Shown: piece by piece, positions 26,101-41,100 of the stretch
Layout: every line of letters starts with the position of its first letter
Numbering within the stretch: the first letter of the stretch is position 1
Origin: Burhinus oedicnemus
Taxonomy: Eukaryota > Chordata > Aves > Charadriiformes > Burhinidae
Assembly (NCBI GenBank): GCA_008921705.1
Contig: VFFE01007013.1
Location: forward strand, 80,231 to 144,230
Direction of reading: 5' to 3'
DNA length: 64,000 nucleotides
Notes under the pieces: model-generated
Databases searched by the model: none
What the model was told of the DNA's origin: nothing
What the model saw: only the letters and a program-made list of their open reading frames with translations
Translations under genes and position numbers: made by a program

Positions 26101-29100
26101 AAAATTCATCCTTCTTCCCGTGACATTTGTCTACTCTTCCTGGTGATAAGGACTCTTAAATACCATATGAGAGATTTTCTGTTTTATCTTCTCATTTTCA
26201 GAATGAATCATAAATGAATGTTTGATTCTTTTCCACCCAAGAGCTGGTTGGAGACTATTTCTGGTTGCAGACTATTCATCAGAACTTAAAGTGAGTCAGT
26301 GATGGGAAATGTCAAAGGCTGACACTGACAGATCGACATTTTCAATTCATAAACTGCAAAGAAGGTGTGCATGGGGTGGTTTTGTTTCTAATTTCCACAT
26401 GGGAGAGGTTTTGGTGCTTTTATGTTTAAAGTATTTTAAACTAGTGCATAGTAATAAAAATTTGGAAGATCAAAATTTGCAATGTTTTCAGCTCCTTAGA
26501 AAATAATTAAATTTAAACATGTTCAGTGTATGAATCAAGAACTTCTTGTCACTGAAAAAACCCTGTATATTATTTTATCCCCTAAAATTGTCTTTAAAGA
26601 CAGATAAGTGATTTTACAGATGTTTTGCATGAACAAAACAGTCCAGAATAACCAGAGAATTCAGGTAAAGGTGTCTCTTTGCAAAAGAAATCTATACTAT
26701 AATGATTAACACAAATGCAAAATCCCTCTGCTTTAAGTTATATTATTTTCCAAACTAGTAGCTTTGTGCTTATACAGTCTTGCTGGGCATCTGTTCAAGA
26801 AAATAAGACCTAATGTTACTGCTTTTACTAGTTATTCAGAATAAGGAGGATGTTATTCCAAAGGATATTGCCATTTCTGTGAAAGACAGTGGAAAAGTGT
26901 AACCTTGCAGTTAAGTCTGCAAAATGTGACACCTTAAAAATGAATTAATATTAATTTTTCATCTTAGGTTAAAATGAACAAAATGAACTCACAGGGACCA
27001 GGCAGAACTGATTGGGAAGTGCTGCTGGCTTCAATTCAGCCTTTCAGGCCAATGGCCAAGGCCAGATCCTCAGTTGGTGTGAATCTTCATAGCTCCTCCG
27101 GGAAACTACTAATTGTGATTTTGTTTTCAATGGCCAGAGTTCTGCAGCAGCTGCCTTTTTTTCATTCTGGTAGCATGTTCATAGTAAATTTTATAAGGTG
27201 TTGTTCTTAAGCTGTTTAGCTGCAAAAGTTTACTAAGAACTAGCAGATGAAATGGAAACTCTCAGCCTATGCCTCTCACAGAAACTATTCTTTTTTTCCC
27301 CAGTAAGGGCCTTAACTTGTAGGAAATCTCAGGAAAAATAGACTCTGGCATTTTCTAACCTCTGTACTTCAGTAATGGCTGCCACAACAATGACTAAGAG
27401 AATGATGATAAGAAGCTCTGCCTGAGCACTAATTGATAGATATTCCCACTCTTTTAATCAGTTAAGGTAGATAGTGTGGGAGGGGGGCACTGCTTAATCA
27501 GAAGTTATACGAGGTTTCCCATCATACATAATCTGTTCTTAACTGGTCGTTCTTTTATCTAGGTGAATCATCAATACTAAAGTATTGCACATTTCAATAC
27601 TAGTACTCTAGAAATTGCAATCTTTATGAAACACTCCTCAACTAAGCACGAACACATTTTCAGAATTACATCGTTTGCCCGTTGCACACAGAAAATGCTA
27701 TCAGTGAGTAGAACACAGGCTCCACTGAAATGCAGATGAATACTTTGTATGAAACGTGTGCCTTCCTCTTCATGTACAGCTGCTAGTTCAGGTTTCCTTC
27801 TTAAGTTCTTCATGCTGTTAGACTGGTAAGAAATTGGTTTGTGGTAGTGAGAAGAAAGTGACTGTCCCCCTGTACTCGGCACCGCCTCGAATACTGTGTT
27901 CAGTTTTGGGCCCCTCACTACAAGAAAGACATTGAGGTGCTGGAGCGTGTCCAAAGAAGGACAACAAAGCTGGTGAGGGGTCTAGAGCACAAGTCTGAGG
28001 AGCAGCTGAGGGAACTGGAGTTGTTCAGCCTGGAGAAAAGGAGGCTGAGGGGAGACCTTACTGCTCTCTACAGCTACCTGAAAGGAGGTTCTAGCGAGGT
28101 GGTGTTGTTCTATTCTCCCAAGTAACAAGTGGTAGGACAAGAGGAAACAGCCTCAAGTTGTGCCAGGGGAGGCTTAGATTGGACATTAGGAAAAATTTCT
28201 TCACTGAAAGGGTTATCAAGCATTGGAACAGGCTGCCCAGGGAAGTGGTTGAATCACTGCTCCTGGAGGCATTTAAAAGATGGGTAGACGTGGTGCTTAG
28301 GGATATGGTTTAGTGGTGGACTTGGCAGTGCTAGGTTAACGGTTGGAGTCAATGACATTAAAGGTATTTTCTGACCTAAATGATTCTATGATTATATTCT
28401 AAGTGTTTAATGATTCTTATAGGCACCAAAGGGGAAATATCTGTTCTCAGGGACAGCCTTGGAACTTCTTTTATCCCATACAGACACAGTACCTTCTAAA
28501 GGCCTTCTAGATACAAAGAGCTTTCACTTTACATAGGAAGTATGAAAGCTTAAAAAAACAGGACTTTTTTTTTTTTTTTTGCAAAGCTTTGGAATAAGAG
28601 AGTTTTTGTATGACAGTGTATTGCACCATTGTGACGTATTGCGCTGTATAACTTTTTCAGTACACAAAAGCATTCACTATTTCATTATATTTTTGTTAGG
28701 CATTTTCATTTGGTGTTTATGCTCACTCTCCATGGACTCCGATACCTTGTAAAACAAATCATTACTGCTGCCTCAGACTGACAAATTGAAAATGCCCAAA
28801 CTTTCTAGTTCATACATTTCTTTAAAAGCTAAGCAACTGAGTCACTAGAAGTTGAATACAAAAACACCTTGAGAGGCTGTTGCTAATGTATCACACCCCG
28901 AACTACTGAGCTTTGAAACTGCAACTTAACCTTTACAGGGCAGAATTATTTCTTATTTTGCAGCTTGCTAAAGGACAAGAAACAGAGTAAGCTTAAAAGG
29001 AAAATATAATCGTAACATCAGAAAGGAGGTCTAGGAAGAATTCTGGACTTAGAACATTTGTTCTAACTATATTTAAGTCAGTCTTTTCATCTTTTTTTTT

Positions 29101-32100
29101 AACTTATCCAAGATAGTTATTTGTCAAGGCCCAACTGAAGTGTCCAACTTCATTTGATCATTTCTATGATGCCAAGGTTTGATATGATACAAGCTCTGGA
29201 CGTCTGTTGATTTCACAAAACAGTGATTGAAGAGTGGCATTCATAGTGGAAATATTTTACCTTTTAAAAATACAGTTGCATAGAAGACTTCTATAAACAT
29301 TCATTTATCCTTGGTTACCGAGTTTTCCAAGTGCATGAAATAATTCTCCATCTCCACAGCAACACAGATAGCAGTTGAATTTCTTTGGAGCAATACGCCT
29401 TCTTTTTCCATCCACCTATTGAGGAGCTATTTGAATGAGAATCTAATCCAGTGAAGCCCTGTAACAGCTTGTCGTAGCTCCCTAGCTGGTTTACTCAATT
29501 GCACATGATGGCAAAGGGTTCTTCTGACGTGTTCATGATACCTGAAACAAAAAGAACTATTTTAAATTTCTATTATATTTAGTTATCTTCCTATTCTGGG
29601 CAAGTCTCACAACCAAATTTTCGGCCCTGTCAGTTGAAGTTTCTCAGTGATGTTTCAATTTAAAGAAAAGTAGTGTAATTTTCGAAAATGCTAAGCAGTC
29701 ACTTCATCCAAACAGTTTTCATGAACTTCCATTGGAATTTTTGAAGCCTAGATGCTTGTATAAAATGAGCTTTTTAACATTAGTAACCAATGGTATAGGA
29801 GCTGATCCTGAGCATCCATCCCTACATGGAAGCTCTGGCAGCTTCCAATGATACAGGCAAAAGACAAATAGTTACTATCAACATCATCTGCATAGACTAT
29901 TACAGAGTGATTTGTTGATCAGTTATAGATATCATATATATATAGGCAGGAGGTGAAAGAATTCTATAGCTCTTGTCTTAAAAGCTTTCATTTTACCTCC
30001 TTCATAGTCCCAGGGATGATAGTGACAAAGGATGAGTGACTATATTATCTGTGGCAGTAGATTGAGCCTTCAACTATTGAAGACTACTGTGTGTTTCTTA
30101 CGTTCCTGGTCACTGCAGAGCAGAGGCTTTGGGCTTGAGGGGAATGAGGTGGGGAGCAGTGGTAGCAACTGTCCGCGCTGGGCTGCCTGGACCCAGTGGC
30201 AGAAGAGCTATCCAAAGTGAAGTTCAGCTGAGTCTGTATTTGCAAAGCACCCCTTTGGTCGTACTGGAGCAACCAGCAGGGCTTGTATACCACTGCAGCT
30301 GCTATGGAACACAGAACAGTTGAAGAAAAAGAAAGAAAAAACAAAACAAAAAAACCTAAGAAGTTGGTTGGAAACCATGTATTTCTTGCCTTCTGCTCCT
30401 GTCTCAAGACCTACATAGAGATTTTGATTGCTGGTTTTACTGTCTGTTCATCAAGTGGGCAACACAGCACTCTCCCCAGTTCAGTAGAATAATCGGGGGA
30501 AAATATCCACATGGTTGTATCGAATTGTCTATCTAAATTCTTCTAGCAGCTGTCAATTATACATCTGGAAATAAAGCTAAGTCTTGGGTTTTTTTTTTAT
30601 TTTATCCCTTCATGTTCCTCCCTTTCTCCCAGATTGTATTTACTTGCTTATTTCTATCTCTCCAGTGTGATTCTGTGCCTTGCTCAGAGAATGTAGGTAA
30701 CTCATAGAAAACAGGCACTTGACAGCAATTCTGGAGAGTTTTACAGTTTTTTGAAGTAGTTTTCTGTTAGTGATTTAATTTCAGGTTTTCTGTTTAAGTG
30801 GCTGCTGGCAGGCTTCTGTGGGGGGGAGGGATGGGAGATGTCAATGGATGATCTGCTGTTTCCAGTAGATTTGAGCTTCTTTCCCAAGGCTAGGGAGCAG
30901 TGCTTTAAAGAAAAATTGTTCTTATTCAGCTATGTTCTACAGTCTGAACATTAAAAGGATAAGGAGCACTTATTATCATGTGTAAATTGTGACGTATCAC
31001 TTTAGGCAAGCTTTTAATTGCAGTTGGTTTTCTGAGCATAGTGCTGAAGGTAGCCATGTTTTTGAGGACAGTTCTTGTCATCAAGTAGCATGGTAGCTCA
31101 ATGGACGTGAGACGCCAGAGACATTTCCAGGCTGAGTAAAGGCTTAAGTACCAGAAATGGAAAACTGGTAATCGTATGAATTATTTACTGATAAGTATCC
31201 GCTGCTTCTTTTCTCTGAATGATTCATTTTAGAGGCAAAATAAGAGCAAGACTGTGCTACTATGTGAATATTTTCTTATTCAATAACTCATCTGGAGGAG
31301 CTGGAATGATGGCAACAGTGAGGGTGAAATTCTGGGGAAAGATCTTTTCCTGGAGACATCTGCGATGTCTTGATTAAGTCCATCCTACAGGCTGAGAGCT
31401 GCAAGCACCAGGCACAACGTGCTCAACAGAGCAGCACATTTAGCAGTTTACTTTGGGCGATAGTGTTAATAAGTGAATGAGCATTTTACCTTCAGATAGT
31501 AACTTTGTATTGAGGGCTCCTAAATGGTACTTTGATATAGCTGAATGTCTTTAGAAGGTTTTGTTAGCTTCTTAAGTAGTTAGAAACTGAAAAGGCGATA
31601 TGCGTTCCTTGGACATGTATGAGATATGTAAGTAAGAGGTATGAGATATGAAGGTAGTCTTCAGTTGTTTGTTATTCAGTCTGGCCTACTGATGGAGGGA
31701 TTTTTCTTAAGACCTGAAACACCCCTAAAATGCAACTGGTTAATATGCAAAAAGTCAACAGATAACTGATGCCCAGGACATAGACATTTGGAGCCTATTT
31801 TGGTAACAGTGATGTAGGAAAGCTCTGGTTTGAGCATTAATTTCTTGGAGTTAACAACTGATGTTAGCCAAACTTTTTCTTTCTCACAGAAGAAGGGGAT
31901 GCTCTGGAAGAAACTTAACTTCCTTCTCTGGAAGAAAGGGGAAAAAATCTGTGGAATAGTTCCTTACCCAGTAAGCCACACTTGCCTACCACATCCTCTT
32001 GATTTATCTATTTTTTTTCCTCATCTGTAGTTTTCTTGGAGACTGTTTGCAAGTAATGCTTAAGAAATAGGCTGTTCTTCAATTACCACATTCAGTATTA

Positions 32101-35100
32101 CTGGCCCTCAGCCTCTAGCAAATATTAGGGTTGGAATTCAGGCACTTAATGAAAAGAAGATCTGACTTTAAACAGCAGGTTTTTTTGAAACACAGTGTGG
32201 TGGGATGATTTTTCTCCAGTTTGAAAAAGCAGATGAACACTCTACTCGCTGCTCTGACCATCACCAGTGCTGAGTGCTTCGGTACTTTTGCTTCCTTTTG
32301 AAGACAAGGGAGTGAACTTGTCACCCTGCACCTCACAGGTGGCTTTCCATTAATGAAATCTGTCCCTCCAGTCAAAAGGAGTTTACAAGACCCTAGTTCT
32401 CCTGAGACAATCAGGCAAAAATTTCAAGAAGCAACACTGATCTTTGCAAACTTTGTGCAAACTTTGATGCTCAAACTTAGATGCATGAATACACATTTAA
32501 AACTTCAAGGGTTTCATCCATATCAGTGGATCCAGGACCAGAATTGCCACCAATGGAGCTTTTCCATGCTAGCAGTTTAAAGTTGCTTCAGAACAATATT
32601 CCAACAAACCCTCCCAACAGGAGGCCCCGCATTTCGAAGCACCAATCCTTTTGTTCAAGATGAATTTCTGAATAACTGGAGTTCTGATATCAATCAAATC
32701 TTCTTTTGTTCTTTCACACATCAGAAGCATTTGGATTCTTCAGTTTTGGCTTTTTGTTTTGTAACCTCATGGACTCAGAATTCACCTTGCTTGATATAAC
32801 ACCAGCACCCACAGTAGGAACATGAGGAAAGAGTGTGTAAGAACTATGGTGGACATGGTCTAGCTCTTACCAAAACAGACTGCCGAAATGTCAAAGACAT
32901 GGTTGGCTGCTCTGTTTCCCTGCTGCCTCCCCTCTCCACTGTGGCCATAAACCACCTGGGTATTTCAGAGACACCAGATGAGAAATGGGTCCTATTAATA
33001 TCAATGAGACTGTGACTCCTGTTAGATTTAAGCAGTTAAGCTTTCTTGAATTGAGATATCTCTTCCTGCCTTCTCAGGTCATGGGGACAAAAATGGTTAT
33101 TCTTTACTTCCCAAGAGCATTCTTAATGATTTTGGAAGTTAATTCTTAATGATTTGTCTCTTAACTTGCAAATGCTGGCACAGATCACATGTTGGGTAAA
33201 ACGTAGTCCTGTATGCTGATACCTACAAGGTGAGGCTTACGCTTCTCTCTATCTTAGAAATCCTTGTTTGCATAAACTTTGTTTTTATGCTGCCGAGCAG
33301 ATACATTACTGTGAACACACAACTGGCTATTGACTGGTATCAGAAAAAGGAAAAACTACAGTCATTTTCATGCTGACAGATTTGTCAGTATTAGAAGAAA
33401 CAGATGGGTTGGAAGAGAAGAGATTAGAAGGGGGGAAAATTTGAGTCTTCCAGTTAGATCAGTTCCAAAAGAGAATAGAAAAGATCCATTGTGCATTTTG
33501 AGCATAAAGTTTTACTTTTCCTTGATGTATAAAACATCAGCTGGTTTCAGTCCAGTGTCAGAATGCTTACACAATAAGGCAGATTTAATTGGTCATTTCA
33601 GTTTAAATTGGCTAGAGTTATGATGTTAATTGAATTGTTTTCCTTTTGCAGGGACCTCAGGGGCCTCCAGGACCAAAGGTATGGTATAAACAACAATACT
33701 GTGAAAGTGATTATTCCTCCTGGTGCCAAATTGCGAGCAGAAAAGGTGAATAGAATTAGCTACTGTACACCACATTGAATCAGTTTGCAAAATGCAGCCA
33801 CATAATGTGAGACATCAGATTTCTCATTTCCCCCATCATAGGAAGTTCAAGCAATGCAGAGCAGACTGTTTTCAATCTGTCTGCTTAACTTTCAGGTGAA
33901 AAGGTCACTATAATTTTCTTATTGGTGCACTGGTACAACGAGAAAACCAAAGTTAAAACGTTGTGAAAGGTGGAGAGATAGAATTTCTGATTAAATGCAT
34001 GTCCTTACTCAAGTAGATCAGTGCCATATGACTCAAAAATTGAGCAGCAGAAACAAAGGACATAGGTGTTGCTGATAAATGGTGCTTGGTTGGCGGTGTT
34101 CAGGTGGTCTGCCGGTGTCTTCCTGTTCCTTCGGTAACCTGAGACCTGACTTCCTGGGAATGCTTTCAGCATTATTTATGCTCATTAAAGCTGACTGCCT
34201 CAGTTTGATGGAGTGATCTTAGGATTTATAGAACTACACCATTAAGAGAGTCCTAGATATATCAGCAATAACAGCTAGTAAGTGGCACTTTCCCAGCATC
34301 TCACCCACGCACTACCAAGTCATTTTCTAGTTGTTTTCAAAAGATTAAAAAGTTGTATGGAAAATATTTATTAAAATGGGCTTAATTTGTAGAAAGAAAA
34401 AAAGAAAGAGGAAAGAAATAAATAGTATTAACATATGTGAGAAGGATGCCACCTCTGTGTTTTCAATTCTGAGATAATATTCTTTAAGGTGAAGGTTTGC
34501 TTGTATCTGTTCAAATTGAACTTTTTGAACTAAAGAATAACCTGCTGATATGTAAAAATGTAATCCCAAAGCATATAAATTGGTGGAATTTTGTCAGCTG
34601 TGCGCTGTACAGAGTTTGCAGACTGAAGGAGAGGACTACCTACCCTTCATGTTTGGCAATGCAGGAATGTGACGTTGTAAAGCTATACTGATGTCTAAAT
34701 TGCCATTCTAAAACTATACCCTAAGATTTGAGAAGCAGGGTATTTTATGTGTACAGCATCAGCAAAAGCCTTGTGCTGATGAGCTTTTGCATATCTGATA
34801 AACTTTTACTTGGCATGGTAGAATCTGCTTTATTTACACATTCTAACGTCCTATGTCTCATAAGAAAAATCAGCAGCTATAGAAGACTGTCACTGAGAGG
34901 AGGAACTGTTATGAATAGGATAGTTTATTGAGGCTGATGGTTTAATGCCCTCGTGACCTTTGTCTTCTAGTTTTCTGGAAAAATTATACAAACGTGAAAA
35001 TGTTCACTAGAGCCCCTCTGCAGTGGCTAGCAGTCGTGACCGTGCATCCAGCAAAAAGAGGCAATAGGAATGCCAAAATGGAAGCTTTTGGGAGTAAGGG

Positions 35101-38100
35101 GGCAGAGCGTTCTGGGTCGTGGAGATACACTGGCATCCCAGTGTATTATTTCTTACTGATTTGCAGCTCTGCTATGAGTTGCAGCCTCCCGGGCTTTTGA
35201 GTTTTTGAGGTCCTCGTGGGTTGCTTCCTTTTCTTGTTTCACAGGATTTCTCAACTCTATTCATTGACAAAAATGTGCATCCATTTTGGATGTATTCCCT
35301 TTGGGTGTTGGTGTCCTTTGACTAAATCATTTCTGGTGAAACCTCTAACCAATATGAATAGAAGGGGAAATGTCATGCACTGAGTCTTGGGATGCAGAGA
35401 AAGCAGGGCATGAAGGGATTCACAGGGGATTTATTTGTTTTAAGGGTCCTGGGAAACTGCACATTTCACTGTTGATAAAGCCTCTGCCTTTCCCAGTCCC
35501 CTGACCTCTTTTTAGGGTTCCAGCCTTCCAAATAGCTATCACGTTTTTGTATCCTGTTAAGGTGTTTATAAATGAAAAATAAAAATAATGTTTTCAATTT
35601 CCTTGCTGAGCAACACAATTATTGTATAAAAAGAGGAGAACTCTGTGTAAGCCCATGCAATTTTCCTGCTTTCCTCATACCTCAGGTTTTCACTGAACAT
35701 CTGTACCAAAAATTGCGGAAGTTCCTTCAAAAAAATTATCCATGATACAGAAACTTATAGTGTGAGAGCTTTGTAGAAAGATCCCTTCGATATCTCAAGT
35801 CAATGCTAATATTTTGCTTTCCTTTTTGTCTGCTCCTTGTGTTTGGCCTGTGTTGGCTTTTAAATTTTGATTGCAGTAATACTGATGCAATTTAAAAGGG
35901 TATCTGTAATTTGCAGTTTCAGGCTGAATTGTTGCAGATTATCTCTTAAAAGCCTTAAAATAGATTGGCGCAACCAGTTATTGAGCTTGAAGCATCCCTC
36001 TTAAAGCATTAATGGTTCTGTTCAGGTGCTACGTTCAATTGTGTATGATCAGTCTCAAAATTTATGGAGAGCATTAAATGGAATTGTATTTTCATTCTTA
36101 CATTTCTTGTGAAGCTTCCACCTTACAAAGCAACCAAAGCTTGTTCTGGAAAAGACCATACAGTGAGACAGTCATTAAAATGTACAACATGAGAACATGT
36201 CTAATAAGTATAAAATGTTAACTGAAAAGAGAGCTCAGCTTGGATAAAAGTTAGTTTTTGAAAAATTTATTGCAGTTACAATAAGCAAGCATTCACCATC
36301 ATTTCTAAGTACTGTATTAACAGATGAAAGGTTTCATGACCTGTTTAATTTGCTAAACACCGGCGTCTGTTTCCCACCAGGGTTCTGTCGGAGTGCCTGG
36401 TGTTCCAGGGAGAGACGGACAAGTGGTGAGTTCACTGACTTTGTCAGCACTGCCATTATTTACGTAGTTGATTAAAGCTACTTAGGGCTTGTTCACAAGA
36501 GCAATATGCAAGCTTACATCCAGAGCTGTGGTTTCAAATGGGCTTCATGGAAAAGACTGTACAATCTGGTTTGTGCTCAGAAGTAATTTTTCCTAGTTTT
36601 ACTTGAACAGGCAGCAAATGTAATTAATGAAGCTGAAAGTCCAATGTTCAAATTTGATGATGACTGATAGGTTCCGGAGAAATCCGTATTAGTGGTGTGC
36701 AACTTTAGACAGTATATTTACAAACTAAGTTTTTCTGCAGATTTTTTTTTACTTTTTGTTAACTCAGTCCCATGATACAAACACTTGTGTTCATATTGGG
36801 TATTTATACAGTGCCAAAACATTGTTAATACAACCTGTAAATAGAGAATAAAAAGCGACTGGAAGCACAGGTGGAAAATAATGTGAAATTGAAGTTAGGG
36901 AGAAAAATGCAGAGAAATAAATCAAACAGAAATATTCTGGAACAGAACTGGAGGAAATGCTAACTCAGGCAACTCAGTGTCATCTTTCAGTGCTGTCACT
37001 GTTAACTCATAGTTCAGAACAGGCCCCCATAAGGAGGGGTCGCAGTAAAGCAGCAGGGCTGTTTCACAGCATTGCTAAGGTTTGTTGGCAAATCCGAATG
37101 GTGAAGTTTAAATAATATCCCGCCCTGACTGTAAACAGTATTATCCATCTGTTGTTCTCGCAAGCACTAACATTCCTAGTTAACTTCAAAAGCACTTGCA
37201 GGGAATACCAAAAGGAAAATGTGTGATAGAGGTTGTTCACCACGTTTAAGCAGCAATAGATGGTAGTATATAAGGATCATATTATACAATCCCTTCTTCT
37301 GCCTCCCTCCCCAAAATCCCTAGGAATAAAAGCACTAAGATGTTTCAAATAATTTAATTTTTATTCCTCTTTCCTAACAAAATGATGTATTGTTTCCAAT
37401 AGCATAAGATACAGTATTAGACCTGTATTTTGACAGTGGTTATAAGAAACAGTGTAATTAGCAGTTATTTCACTGTAGGGATACTGATAATGCCAAGAGC
37501 CTATTTTTAAAATATTCAGAGTATTATGACTACCGTGGAACAACAAAAGAAAAAATATTTAGAATTAGCTATATATAGCACACAGGGAATTATAAGAAAA
37601 TATTATGAAACAAATTTGCGTTAAGACCTGGGACTTTTTTCCTTCATATTTTATAGCTGCATTCAATTGCAACACGAATGGTAGACAGCACTTGCCAACA
37701 TAGGTGCTGTTGCTGTACATAATTCAAGTAATTTTTGTGGCCAAAGTACAAGTGAAAAGCCAGTGAAGACACACTTTGTAGCATGATTTTCTTTGGATGT
37801 GCAAGTAGATGTAAGAAGACTGGACAGGGTGAAGTTGCAAACCACATTGAATAGAATAGAACTGATGATTCATGTTTTATCCGAGAGCTTTACTTTTAAT
37901 AGCATCATCACACAAACTCCAGCCAGAAATCTTCACTTGGATGAGCACAAAAAATGGATGTTGATGAAATAAGTCAGATGTGCAAAACTTACCTGATTAT
38001 TAAAGTGTCATTATGGGAGATGTGGAATTTTTTTAAGCTGTTTTGGCAAGGTTGTTGTATGTCTATTTTTAGGAGATGACATAGACTTGCCTGCAGTCAT

Positions 38101-41100
38101 GTTTCATGGGGAAGAAAAAAACCATGCTATTGCCTTTGATTAAGGGAAAATGCAAACACATCTTTAAATGTTGTTTATTAACTTTAAATTGTGCTTTAAA
38201 AGCAGCTCCTAGGATTTTCAATATTTATGGTTTTATGTTTATTTGATTTATTTCAATATTTATGGCATCTAAAACTTTGAAGACATTCTTAAATTATTAC
38301 CACTTTAATAAAGATGTCACCATATGTTTAGTGTAGCTGGACTATTTTACTTTTTCCCTTTAAGAAAAAAATAAATTAATTACTAAACTAAAATCTAGAT
38401 GCCAAGATAAAATCCATACAGATAAAAATGAAATGTGGTCACATTCTTTTGTTTTCTTTCACAATTGTTGCTTGATACTGACTAGCAAGCGTTTCCTTAT
38501 GTACAGAAAATGTATGATTTTCGTATAATACTAAGCAGATGAAAGTTGAATGTTGATATCTCTTTTAATAAATAGATAAAAAAATCTGCTAGCTTGGAAA
38601 TAGTGGTAGAAATGAAGTTAAACTGAAGCAGTATTTATCTAAAGTTAGAAAGTATAGTGCAGCCTAGGACTCCCATGCTAATATTTTGCTACCAAAAGGT
38701 CCGTTCTTCCAATCTCTATGAACAAACAGATTCTTAGTGCAGTGTGACACAGAAGATATTGTTGAATGAAGACCAGAGCAGTCATTTTAAGAGTTGGGCT
38801 GTACTACGAGCTGGCTGCTGGCACTCCTGGCTTTACTCATACAGATTCATGTTGATTTGCAGAATAGTTGAACTTGACTTGGATGTGTGATGCAAGTCAT
38901 CCCCTTTTTAGAAGTTATGTAGTTAAAAGGCTTTACAAAAGCCTTACTGTCTTGGTAGCCTTTTAATCAGTGAGCTCGCTCTGTCTAAGTTCCAAGTTAA
39001 TATTTTTTCTTAGTTTAAAAGACAGTGAGTGTTAAGCACATGCTTAAAATTAAGTGTGTGTGTGAATGCTTTCCTCATCTGGACAATGAAATATTTTTCA
39101 GTCGATGAACGTCAGCAGTGAATTAGCTTTGCTCTTTCCTTAAGCTGTTGAGTAATACAGAGTTAGGTCATCTCCATCTTACATGTGTCTCTGTAATTTT
39201 CCTTTTCCTTTCCCTTCACCTCTTCTTTAATTGAAATAGTGGATTATGGGAGACGATTGACAAGTCTGACCAATAGATCTGGGAATGAGATCATAAATCC
39301 TGAGTGCGCTTAGAACAGTTTTCTAATCCCTTAACATATGAACCAATTCTCTTAGACAATCTCTAGATATTAGAGTAAGTGTAATTTTACACAACCCACA
39401 TGTTTTTGCAGGACTGTTAACTAGTAGATTTTTCTTTTATTAAGAGTAGTAGAAAAATCATTGCCATAAAAACTAAACACATATTTTTCTTTTAGGCTAA
39501 ATCCAGTGAAACATTACAGGTAGTCTTACAAGGGCATTTACATTCTTTCTTTGTTCCTACATTTGGGAAACTGTAGCCACGATCTGCTTATGTTGTTGAG
39601 AACAGTAACTGGAAGGGATCTGCCTAATAATACCTGCAGCTAGAGAGATCGTTGTCCCTGGGATGGACAGAAACCTTCTGAGATAGCAAGGAGAGTCTTT
39701 CTGGGTACTCCCTTTCCTTTGCAGACTGTTGTGATATCCCCTGTAGCAGGTTGCTTCCTAGCAAGATACTACAGGAGATGACCTTCCCTTTCTCAATCCC
39801 TGGCAAGAGGTCCTCAGACTCTCAAATAGCATGAAAAAGGATATACCTGCATGGAGATATGAGTTTGTCGTGATCTAGGGACATCAGATCCCTACATTAA
39901 CCACACTGAAATGGCCACAAAGGGGTTCTTGCAAAGCTTAACTGGGCAAGTACAGAATACATATTCTGGTATTTGTTAAGTAAGTGGTACTGATTTGATA
40001 AGGACTCCCAGTGACTGCAGCAACAACACAAGGAGAAAAAAGGGAGGTTCCCTTAGCAAGGATTGCATTTGGCCTGAAGGAACCCAGTTTCTGGAGTCTG
40101 TGCAACTAAGTCTCTTTGTTTTAAATAGGAGTTTGTCTGCAGTGCATAAACCCCTCACTCTATGCTCTGACGGAATGCTTTTTCTTATGCAGTACTTGGT
40201 ATTTTTGGTTTTTTTGTAAGGCTGTATTGAGAACAGAATGTGTGGTCAGTATAGATGCCTTCATTTCAAATTGTTTCACTAGTTTGACAATAGCAATTTG
40301 ATAAACCTCAGAAGAATTTCCTTTCTTATCAGTAGACTTAGAGTCTGGGCATGCACATTTCTTATTGCTTTCTTCATGCTTCTTATTACTCTAATTTACA
40401 TGTATTTCCCCATCAGTGTGTACTTTACTATGTAGGGGACGCGTTTTGAAAGTAGTAGTATCACATTTGTTTAGAGAAATGAGAAAGGGTATGCGTGTAC
40501 TAACATTTTTTCAAATAAAGAAATTTAAAGGAAGGAAATATCATTAAATGTTCACAAATTCTCAGACAGGTTTGCAGGCCAGCTGAGTCTTGTTGAAGAG
40601 TCTTTCCACTTAATTTCAGCTGGTGAGTGGGCCAGGAGAGATTTCCAGTCCTTAAACAAACAATTTTAAGTTACTTTTGAGGAGGGTGAAAAGCAAGTTG
40701 AAAGGAGGTAATTCAACCTTGGTTTGAAATGGAAATCACAGTAACATGTGTGAGAAACCACTTTTTTTCCCTTCTGTCCTCGTTTATGTATTTTAGAGTA
40801 AAATTAGACTGGATTATGTTTGGGGGCCCCTTGTATTTCCTTATCCTTAAAATTGATTATATTCTAGTGATTGAAAAATATAGCAATACTGACAGCCTTT
40901 CTTCTCGGAGCGAGGTGGATATCAACCAGCTGGTGTAAGAGTTATGCATCTCACCAAAACCAAACCTATTTCAGAACAGCAGCCTCCAGCCTGTTTTTCT
41001 GTTACAAACAAGAAAAGCTGGGGCCTCCAGCCACATTGTTTTTAGCTGATTAATTCTGGGTATGAAGGTATATGCCTCCAGGGTACAGAGCACTCCAGTA

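Noticed and set aside
27937..28125. 62-codon frame as a gene
   Set aside because: It is the truncated end of the CR1 reverse-transcriptase ORF, part of a dead LINE copy.
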